DNA from: Mya arenaria
Taxonomy: Eukaryota; Mollusca; Bivalvia; Myida; Myidae
Length of the DNA: 64,000 bases
Assembly (NCBI RefSeq): GCF_026914265.1
Contig: NC_069136.1
Coordinates: 11,278,356 to 11,342,355, forward strand
Direction of reading: 5' to 3'
Under the pieces are notes generated by a model. The model ran no database searches, had not been told where the DNA came from, and saw nothing but the letters and a program-made list of their open reading frames with translations. This document shows, piece by piece, positions 1-9,900 of this stretch; position 1 is the stretch's first letter, and every line of letters starts with the position of its first letter. The translations under genes were made by a program, and so were the position numbers.

Positions 1-629
1 TAGTGAAATATAAAATATGGTATAGAAATAGCCCTATTGAGGAATTAAATAGATTTAAGTTGGTGGGATAAAATTGCCTGCCATTTGACAGATGTTGATA
101 CAGTAAACATTAGTTGTTTCAGAGTTTAGTGACAAATACAAATAAGTCTAAATCTAACTGTACATAGACTAATAATATGTTAGACTTTCTTCAGCTCTTA
201 ACTCAGTATATTTGTAAACTTCATTATGTATTATAACTTATAAAAGATAAAATTAAACCAAATATTTATAGTTTATAAAAGATTATATTGTTATAAACTT
301 CATTATTTATTAATAGATGTCTAAAAGTACACGCATATAGTTTATATGTCCGTGCTCAAACATACCACTTCTCTGTGAATGACATATTTAGTTATTTGTA
401 TATAACCATGCATATTGTTGTGTGTGTCCGTAACAATCAGCTGCAATGTTGGCACAATTGGTTGCCGGTTTACTTACATAGCTCTCTAACTAATAGAGCG
501 TCATACTAGTGGTCCGGTGGTAACGGGATTGAAAATTACCTGGGTATTGAACATGTATTTGGTTACCAAGCACACGATATTTCTTTAAATTCTATAATAT
601 CAACTGGTGGGATGCAGTAAATTTTTCAT
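1..629. other. AT-rich non-coding sequence, first copy
   Basis: No gene, splice-consistent exon or clear repeat was recognised here. The same sequence recurs from 45550 onward almost unchanged, so this stretch is the left visible part of the large duplication. The left edge of that duplication lies outside the window. Confidence 0.5.
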
Positions 630-1279
630 GCATTGCATTGAGACTGTATACAATGGTACTCAACCATCAAACCTACTTAATTAACCAAGTTAGATTACTC
701 TATTTTGAATAAAAAATATAGCGATTATTCGACTGAGAAATTTTTATTAATTTTGCATGCTACCACATTTAAGTCAATATCTCATCAAAAACATCAAGTA
801 TTGCATTGAAACGTTAGGAATGTGCTTCCAACTATCCAACTTACTTGATTAGTTAAGTAAGACAACTCGCATATAATGCAAATTATTGCACTTTAGTATT
901 GAACTTAGAAATTCTGGATAAGCTTTTGCATGAAGTATTGCATTGAGACTTAATACGAAGGTACTAAACCATCCGACCTACTTGAATAACCAAGTAACCA
1001 ATACCCAAGTGATATAACTCTATTCTGCATCGAATGCTAATTATAGCCTTTTATTATTCGACTTTGAAAGTCTGATTAAGGTTTTGCTGCATGTGACCAC
1101 ATTTTAGGCAATATCTCAGCAAAAACCTCATGTACTGCATTGAATTTTATACAAGGGCTACAAACCATCCAACCTTCTAAATAAACCTTCTAAAGTTAAC
1201 TCTATCTTCTATATAATATAAATTTTGCCCTTTTCGTTTACTTAGATATTCTGGTTAATGTTTTGCATGCTTTCACAAA

Positions 1280-1764
1280 CAGTGTGTGTATACCAAGTGA
1301 TAAATTGCGTCATTAATGGTACGGCGGAAGTCAATGCCATGTCTCGAATTAAGACTTTAAACAAAGATAACTTTCCTATTTCTTCACCATTTTAAATGAA
1401 ACAAAGCGCAGTCTACGCCGCTTGCGGAGCCCTGTCTTCGGTCTTTCACCAGAGTTTGATCGGGAGTTTAATTTCATTAAACACTTCGACAAACCTTTTC
1501 ACAATATGGCCGGCTGACTGAGCACTGTCAAAACATGATTTTGGAAACAGGTTTGTCGAAGTGTTTGATGAAAATAATGACTTTATCAAATGTCGCTAAT
1601 AAAAAAATGCGGGGTTCTTTAAGCGGCATAGACTGCCCTTTGTTTCATTTAAAATAGTGTTGTAAAAGAAAAGTTATCTTTGATTTAAGTCTTCATTTTA
1701 AGCAAAATATTGCCTTCCGATGTAGCATATATTACGTAATTTATCACGTGGTATACACACACTG
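1280..1764. mobile_element. Foldback MITE with ~165-bp terminal inverted repeats (copy A)
   Basis: The left end reads CAGTGTGTGTATACC and the right end GGTATACACACACTG. The inverted similarity continues inward for roughly 165 bp with scattered mismatches, for example 'gataaattgcgtca' on the left against the complement of 'acgtaatttatcac' on the right. The element is flanked by ACAAA on both sides (1275-1279 and 1765-1769), a plausible 5-bp target-site duplication. No coding capacity is seen. Its centre holds a further palindrome at 1472-1573. Related elements are at 44923-45270 and, as one arm, near 31370-31513. Confidence 0.75.
1472..1573. repeat. Inner palindrome nested in foldback element
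   Basis: Arms at 1472-1496 and 1549-1573 are 25 bp with one mismatch; the conserved core is ACACTTCGACAAACCT. The related element at 44923-45270 lacks this block, so it is probably a secondary insertion into the element's loop. Confidence 0.6.
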
Positions 1765-2123
1765 ACAAATAAGTCCAAAACTCTGTAACTATTACTTGTA
1801 TTGCATTGAGACTTGATACAATAAAGAATGATAACTCTGTCTTGCATGAAACGCAAAATTTGCCCCTTTATTCTTTTAAATGGATAAGGTTTTGCATGTT
1901 AACTCATTTTACAGTGATCCATGCACGTTTCACAAAAAAATGAAATTCAACTTTTAAAGTGTGTGTGGGGTGGGGAGGAGGGAAACGAGGACGCTGTGTC
2001 TGTGGCAGCTCTTGATCTTAAAGAAAGCATTAGTACCAGTTTAAGCGATAAAATATCAATATTCGAACTTGAGTATGAAAAACTGTGATGTAATATATTG
2101 TAAGCATTCTTATATTATTATAA

Positions 2124-2206
2124 TTGGCTCATTTAAAAACAAAAACAAAAAGTTGTCAAAACAGTCAATCTGGGAGAGTGTCGCTTTGAATTATTGTGTC
2201 AATAAA
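2124..2206. mobile_element. Decayed end of the 'gctgcactctcaca' MITE family
   Basis: The stretch 'agttgtcaaaacagtcaat' followed by 'ctgggagagtgtcgcttt' is a mutated version of the right end seen intact at 12195-12246. Only this end is recognisable. Confidence 0.45.
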
Positions 2207-2518
2207 GATTTTGTGAATACTTTTCAATATAACTGTTCAGACTTTTATAATAAGTGACTCATTCCAATTATTTCCGTTAAAGTTTATGTTTTCTTTTTCA
2301 GGCATTGGTATGTACCCCAAAAATGCCGTCTACGTAATGATTGCCTTGCAATACGTGGAATACATGTAACACAACTGCAAAGCCAACCTGAAAGGGAAAA
2401 TAAGCGAAAGATGGCTTTGGTGGACCCAAAAAAGAAATGTTCAGTGATATTTGAAGCCTACAGAAAATGCTTAAATAGGGCACATCCTTGGAAATGTCAA
2501 ATTGTGAATTGTGCTTTT

Positions 2519-2645
2519 AAAAGGTCCGCATCCCGTCCAAGGTTGTGGGTTCAAGCCTCACTAGGGGTACTTTCTCATAGCCTTAGAAACAGGACATCAG
2601 TATTTGTTTTCACACAGGAAACATACTTGGGAGTGATTTTATAAA
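2519..2645 (+). mobile_element. tRNA-derived SINE fragment
   Basis: GTGGGTTCAAGCC matches an RNA polymerase III B box (GGTTCRANNCC) in a T-arm-like setting. The body after it (TACTTTCTCATAGCC, AACAGGACATCAG, CAGGAAAC) resembles molluscan SINEs as I remember them. A weaker relative is at 31296-31350. The overlapping open frame at 2411-2644 runs into this SINE, so its last ~40 codons are repeat-derived. Second copy at about 48067-48193. Confidence 0.5.
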
Positions 2646-3020
2646 CTTCAAGCTTTCTTCGCTATCCAGCTTAATGATTTAGAATAATCCTCTAAATCAG
2701 ATCAATAGTATTTTACATAACATGACATGAGATTATAGATAAACATTTTTATTTCCTTGATTATGGCTTTATTTTATGAATTGATGTTATGAAAGTTATT
2801 ATGAATTTGATTTTTGTTTGTTTGAAGAAAATGTATTGAGCTTATCGCATGGTATCAGTGCCATCATAATCAGATATGTGTAAAAATTAAACATTCAAAA
2901 ACTATTATAAAAAATGAAAGTCAACCCAAGTATTGAAAGAGGCACAAGGTCATTGCCAATGAAACAATGTACTACAGAGAAGCAAGCAAAAACAACACAG
3001 ACTGGTAGCAAACTTAACCT

Positions 3021-6000
3021 GCCTGCAGATGGATGGATCACTGATTGGGTCCCCGCCAGATGCATGTAGCCTGCAGTAGTGTTTGCCTGCAGATGGATGG
3101 ATCACTGATTGGGTCCCCACCAGATGCATGTAGCCTGCAGTAGAGTGTTTGCCTGCAGATGGATGGATCACTGATTGGGTCCCCACCAGATGCATGTAGC
3201 CTGCAGTAGAGTGTTTGCCTGCAGATGGATGGATCACTGATTGGGTCCCCGCCAGATGCATGTAGCCTGCAGTAGTGTTTGCCTGCAGATGGATGGATCA
3301 CTGATTGGGTCCCCACCAGATGCATGTAGCCTGCAGTAGAGTGTTTGCCTGCAGATGGATGGATCACTGATTGGGTCCCCGCCAGATGCATGTAGCCTGC
3401 AGTAAAGTGTGTGCCTGCAGATCGAGGGATCACTGATTGGGTCCCTGCCAGATGCATGTAGCCTGCAGTAGAGTGTTTGCCTGCAGATGGATGGATCACT
3501 GATTGGGTCCCCAACAGATGCATGTAGCCTGCAGTAGTGTGTTTGCCTGCAGATGGATGGATCACTGATTGGGTCCCCACCAGATGCATGTAGCCTGCAG
3601 TAAAGTGTTTGCCTGCAGATCGAGGGATCACTGATTGGGTCCCTGCCAGATGCATGTAGCCTGCAGTAGAGTGTTTGCCTGCAGATGGATGGATCACTGA
3701 TTGGGTCCCCAACAGATGCATGTAGCCTGCAGTAGAGTGTTTGCCTGCAGATGGATGGATCACTGATTGGGTCCCCGCCAGATGCATGTAGCCTGCAGTA
3801 AAGTGTTTGCCTGCAGATTGATGGATCACTGATTGGGTCCCTGCCAGATGCATGTAGCCTGCAGTAGAGTGTTTGCCTGCAGATGGATGGATCACTGATT
3901 GGGTCCCCACCAGATGCATGTAGCCTGCAGTAGAGTGTTTGCCTGCAGATTGAGGGATCACTGATTGGGTCCCCGCCAGATGCATGTAGCCTGCAGTAGT
4001 GTGTTTGCCTGCAGATTGAGGGATCACTGATTGGGTCCCCGCCAGATGCATGTAGCCTGCAGTAGAGTGTTTGCCTGCAGATTGATGGATCACTGATTGG
4101 GTCCCCACCAGATGCATGTAGCCTGCAGTAGAGTGTTTGCCTGCAGATGGATGGATCACTGATTGGGTCCCCACCAGATGCATGTAGCCTGCAGTAGAGT
4201 GTTTGCCTGCAGATTGAGGGATCACTGATTGGGTCCCCACCAGATGCATGTAGCCTGCAGTAGAGTGTTTGCCTGCAGATCGAGGGATCACTGATTGGGT
4301 CCCCGCCAGATGCATGTAGCCTGCAGTAGAGTGTTTGCCTGCAGATGGATGGATCACTGATTGGGTCCCCGCCAGATGCATGTAGCCTGCAGTAGAGTGT
4401 TTGCCTGCAGATGGATGGATCACTGATTGGGTCCCCGCCAGATGCATGTAGCCTGCAGTAGAGTGTTTGCCTGCAGATCGAGGGATCACTGATTGGGTCC
4501 CCACCAGATGCATGTAGCCTGCAGTAGAGTGTTTGCCTGCAGATGGATGGATCACTGATTGGGTCCCCGCCAGATGCATGTAGCCTGCAGTAGAGTGTTT
4601 GCCTGCAGATGGATGGATCACTGATTGGGTCCCCACCAGATGCATGTAGCCTGCAGTAGAGTGTTTGCCTGCAGATTGATGGATCACTGATTGGGTCCCC
4701 ACCAGATGCATGTAGCCTGCAGTAAAGTGTTTGCCTGCAGATCGAGGGATCACTGATTGGGTCCCCGCCAGATGCATGTAGCCTGCAGTAGAGTGTTTGC
4801 CTGCAGATGGATGGATCACTGATTGGGTCCCCGCCAGATGCATGTAGCCTGCAGTAGAGTGTTTGCCTGCAGATGGATGGATCACTGATTGGGTCCCCAA
4901 CAGATGCATGTAGCCTGCAGTAGTGTGTTTGCCTGCAGATGGATGGATCACTGATTGGGTCCCCGCCAGATGCATGTAGCCTGCAGTAAAGTGTTTGCCT
5001 GCAGATCGAGGGATCACTGATTGGGTCCCTGCCAGATGCATGTAGCCTGCAGTAGAGTGTTTGCCTGCAGATGGATGGATCACTGATTGGGTCCCCAACA
5101 GATGCATGTAGCCTGCAGTAGTGTGTTTGCCTGCAGATGGATGGATCACTGATTGGGTCCCCACCAGATGCATGTAGCCTGCAGTAAAGTGTTTGCCTGC
5201 AGATCGAGGGATCACTGATTGGGTCCCTGCCAGATGCATGTAGCCTGCAGTAGAGTGTTTGCCTGCAGATGGATGGATCACTGATTGGGTCCCCAACAGA
5301 TGCATGTAGCCTGCAGTAGAGTGTTTGCCTGCAGATGGATGGATCACTGATTGGGTCCCCGCCAGATGCATGTAGCCTGCAGTAAAGTGTTTGCCTGCAG
5401 ATTGATGGATCACTGATTGGGTCCCTGCCAGATGCATGTAGCCTGCAGTAGAGTGTTTGCCTGCAGATGGATGGATCACTGATTGGGTCCCCACCAGATG
5501 CATGTAGCCTGCAGTAGAGTGTTTGCCTGCAGATGGATGGATCACTGATTGGGTCCCCACCAGATGCATGTAGCCTGCAGTAGAGTGTTTGCCTGCAGAT
5601 TGATGGATCACTGATTGGGTCCCCACCAGATGCATGTAGCCTGCAATAGAGTGTTTGCCTGCAGATTGAGGGATCACTGATTGGGTCCCCGCCAGATGCA
5701 TGTAGCCTGCAGTAGAGTGTTTGCCTGCAGATGGATGGATCACTGATTGGGTCCCCAACAGATGCATGTAGCCTGCAGTAGTGTGTTTGCCTGCAGATGG
5801 ATGGATCACTGATTGGGTCCCCGCCAGATGCATGTAGCCTGCAGTAAAGTGTTTGCCTGCAGATCGAGGGATCACTGATTGGGTCCCTGCCAGATGCATG
5901 TAGCCTGCAGTAGAGTGTTTGCCTGCAGATGGATGGATCACTGATTGGGTCCCCAACAGATGCATGTAGCCTGCAGTAGTGTGTTTGCCTGCAGATGGAT

Positions 6001-6793
6001 GGATCACTGATTGGGTCCCCACCAGATGCATGTAGCCTGCAGTAAAGTGTTTGCCTGCAGATCGAGGGATCACTGATTGGGTCCCTGCCAGATGCATGTA
6101 GCCTGCAGTAGAGTGTTTGCCTGCAGATGGATGGATCACTGATTGGGTCCCCAACAGATGCATGTAGCCTGCAGTAGAGTGTTTGTCTGCAGATGGATGG
6201 ATCACTGATTGGGTCCCCGCCAGATGCATGTAGCCTGCAGTAAAGTGTTTGCCTGCAGATTGATGGATCACTGATTGGGTCCCTGCCAGATGCATGTAGC
6301 CTGCAGTAGAGTGTTTGCCTGCAGATGGATGGATCACTGATTGGGTCCCCACCAGATGCATGTAGCCTGCAGTAGAGTGTTTGCCTGCAGATGGATGGAT
6401 CACTGATTGGGTCCCCACCAGATGCATGTAGCCTGCAGTAGAGTGTTTGCCTGCAGATTGATGGATCACTTATTGGGTCCCCACCAGATGCATGTAGCCT
6501 GCAGTAGAGTGTTTGCCTGCAGATTGAGGGATCACTGATTGGGTCCCCACCAGATGCATGTAGCCTGCAGTAGAGTGTTTGCCTTGGGTCCCCACCAGAT
6601 GCATGTAGCCTGCAGTAGAGTGTTTGCCTGCAGATTGACGGATCACTGATTGGGTCCCCACCAGATGCACGTAGCCTGCAGTAGAGTGTTTGCCTGCAGA
6701 TCGAGGGATCACTAATTGGGTCCCATAGAGATGCATGTAGCCTGCAGTAGAGTGTTTGCCTGCAGATTGAGGGATCACTGATCCAAGATGCAC
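3021..6793. repeat. 66-bp minisatellite, first copy (about 57 units)
   Basis: A 66-bp unit containing two GCCTGCAG (PstI) sites and one ATGCAT site is repeated head to tail. Variants differ at fixed positions (GATGGATGG, ATCGAGGG or ATTGATGG after the first PstI site; CCCCACC, CCCCGCC, CCCCAAC or CCCTGCC after 'gattgggt'). The variants recur in blocks, which shows higher-order repeats. The unit length is a multiple of three and lacks stops in two minus-strand frames, giving two overlapping open frames of over 1,100 codons; I regard these as non-coding. The array lies upstream of the SAM exon at 6998, probably in an intron. Confidence 0.95.
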
Positions 6794-6997
6794 ATAGCAT
6801 CTCTAAAAGTGTAGAACAGAATCCACTGGATTTAATGCTTCCAACAGTTTTTGAAAAGATGGCCAAAATACCTTGAAACTTATTTGTTGTTTATGGTTAT
6901 TGGGGAGATTTCGTCTAAGCATGAATTAGGCCCATCTCCTGCACAAATATACTGTACATGCAGTCCAGAATAGTTATCTCTTATGAACTTTTCTCAG

Positions 6998-9900
6998 ATT
7001 GGTGTAAGTCAGCTTGGAATTCGTAAGAAGATACTGGACGGAATACACAGCGTTCACAAGAAGGATTGGGACAATGCTAGTCTACCAACAATGCACTACA
7101 ACAAACAAGTCAGGTATGTGAAGTCATTCATATGAATGTTTTAAATACATTTTTATATAAAAATAATATTTCACTTTGGAATAAAGATACTTCTCTATCT
7201 GTCTGGTGTGGGTCCATCTTTTTGACAATCTGTCTGTCAAAGTACTAAGCAGATAAGTGTTGGACCTACAGAAATAATAATATACATCACGCATTTGAGC
7301 ACATGAACTTGAGGACCTGGGTCTTCTTTTAAAATTTCTTGTAGAATACTTTTACTGTATCTGTTGTCATTCGTTTTCATACATATTTACACCTTCAAAA
7401 AAGCAGCTTTTTGGGCATTGATAATAAGGTTTTTTGTATGTTTTCAGCTGTGGGGAAGCCCTAGCAATGGTAGCCAACATCTCGAAACACATCAAGTATA
7501 TCTGCACCACCATGGCTTACCTCCAGAACCAGCTGAGCAGGAGCCCGGCAATACTGGAGCAGCTCCAGGTTTGTAGTCACTAGGGAGGGGTGCAGTTATG
7601 GGGGACGGGAGCAACAATGGTGGCCAATTTTCTAAACACACCAAGTATATCGCCACCTCTATTGCATACCTCCAGAACCAGCTGGGAGGGGGCAACAACT
7701 TTGGCCAACACCACTATACCACCAAGTATATCTCCACCACCATTGCTTACCTCTAGAACCAGTTGGGTAGAAGCATCCCTCAGCTGTAACATACTCAGTT
7801 CCTTTGAATTTGATTAAACTTCAGAGAAATGTTCAGCAACATTGGAAGGTTTGGTGTGAATAGGGCTCATGCTCTTGCATCAAAGATGAAATTCGAACTC
7901 ATCAATCAATTACTATCCGTCTGTCGTGGCAAAATCTTGGGCATTTGTCACACTCCTGTAACAGCTCTTGTTTTTTTTATTTTTCAAAATTTGAGTATTT
8001 TTCTCTCCAGGATGGCACCGGTCCAAAGCAGCTTCATAAGCACACAGTTGACACAATACACAACCTGACGTCACTACAGACACAACTAGGAACTCTAAAG
8101 TTACAACTAGAACAGGTAAGTTGTAGATGATAGGCATATGTATCTTGATGCTGTTACAAAATGGAGTTTTAAATCATTGAATGCCAGGAATAGGGTAAAA
8201 TTTAAAATTTAAATGCTACATACTTGAGACACATTGTAGCAGTATAAAGTGAATAAATATGGTAACAATGTCATATACATTCAGAAGTTACACGACAATG
8301 TGTTTTCATTTATTCAGTTTGCAACTTTTGGAAACAATTATTGAATAAGAAAGGCACATGTGCTCAGATTGTTAAAGCTGCACTCTCACAGATTTACCAT
8401 TTTTACAACTTTTTAGCTCACCTTAGCCGTCGGCTGTCGTCCGTCCACACTTTGTTTGTTAACACTCTAGGGCTCAAATTTTTGCCTCAATTGTCATGAA
8501 ACTTGGTCAGGATTTTTTTCTTAGTAATTACTCATACAAGTTTGAATATGGGTCATCTGGGGTCAAAAACTAGGTCACAGCGCCCAAATATGGAAAAACC
8601 TTGTTAACACTCTAGAGGTAACATTTTCAGCTCATATATCCTGGAAATTTGTCAGAAGGTTGTTTCGATGATTTCTAGCTCAAGTTCGAATATGGGTCAT
8701 CTGGGGTCAAAAACTAGGACACAGAGCCCAAATATGGAAAAACCTTGTTAACACTCTCGAGGTAACATTTTCAGCCCAAATATCCTTGAAATATGTCAGA
8801 AGGTTGTTTTGATGATTTCTAGCTAAAGTTCGAATATAGGTCATCTGGGGTCAAAAACTAGGTCACAGAGCCCAAATATGGAAATACCTTATTAACACTC
8901 TCGAGGTAACATTTTCAGCCCAAATATCCTGGAAATATGTCAGAAAGGTTGTTTTGATGATTTCTAGCTCAAGTTTGAATATGGGTCATCTGAGGTCAAA
9001 AACTAGGTCACAGAGCCCAAATATGGAAATACCTTGTTAACACTCTCTAGACAACATTTTCAGCCCAAATATCCTGGAAATTTGTCAGAAAGGTTGTTTT
9101 GATGATTTCTAGCTCAAGTTTAAATATGGGTCATCTGGGGTCAACAACAAGGTCACAGAGCCCAAATATGGAAATACCTTGTTAACACTGTCGAGGTAAC
9201 AATTTCATACATCAGAGAAGCCAAATCCCTGTTATTGCCCTTTAATTATCAACAAGTCTATAGCACAAAGTTTTACTGAGGTGAACGATATAGGGCTATC
9301 TTGGCCCTCTTGTTTATTTTTTGTCTTGGAAATAGCAAATTTTTGCATATATATCCGTTCAAACCAATGATATAAGATTGCTTACCAAAGATCAGATCGC
9401 AGATTTTCATATTTCTGTTTGAAAATTAATATTTTATGGCTTAAAAGTTTTAATAAAAATGCATAACACATCAATTATTATCCCCGCCTTGAAAAGGGGA
9501 GGGGATATAGTAATGGTAGGCGCGCTTCCGTGCGTGTGTGCGTCCGTCCGTCCCACATTCATTGCTTTGCATCTCCTCTTACATTTCTACCAAACTTTCA
9601 CAGATTGATGATCATAAAGTTAAGCAGGGCATATTGTCGGGCTTTCCCGATTTGACCATTTTTGAAAGAGTTATTGCCCTTTGCTTATTTAACATTTAAA
9701 ATTGATTTCTTCGCAACTCCTCTTACGTTTTTCATGCGATTTCTACCAAACTTTCACAGATTGATGATCATAAAGTGAAGCAGCACATATTGTCTGGCTT
9801 TCCTGATTTGACTATTTTTGAAAGAGTTATTGCCCTTTGCTTATTTTATATTTAAAATTGGTTTCTTCGCAACTCCTCTTACGTTTTTCATGCGATTTCT

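Larger units (their letters stand above)
630..1960. repeat. Degenerate tandem repeat interrupted by a foldback element
   Basis: Diverged units carry the same ordered landmarks: 'gcattgag', then 'aaccatccaacctact', then 'aactctattctgcat', then 'ttttgcatg'. Landmark positions near 632, 805, 934, 1135 and 1800 suggest units of about 130-220 bp. The last interval is enlarged by the foldback element at 1280-1764. The internal tandem structure resembles the core of bivalve non-autonomous elements, but I cannot define its ends. A second copy lies near 46179-47508. Confidence 0.5.

Noticed and set aside
2304..2644. Open frame after an acceptor-like 'tttttcag' (MALVDPKKKCSVIFEAYRK...)
   Set aside because: The last third is SINE sequence, there is no donor, and no family is recognised. 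It could be a terminal exon of an unknown transcript, but support is too weak.
3021..6793. Possible CRISPR-like array
   Set aside because: The units are contiguous tandem repeats with no unique spacers, and the DNA is eukaryotic. The same holds for the arrays at 15611, 35211 and 39905.
3038..6866. Two overlapping minus-strand open frames of 1,143 and 1,210 codons made of a 22-residue repeat
   Set aside because: They are a by-product of a 66-bp, stop-free tandem repeat. They overlap each other in different frames, have no recognisable start context or domain, and are broken by one-base deletions in the second copy (48586-52404).
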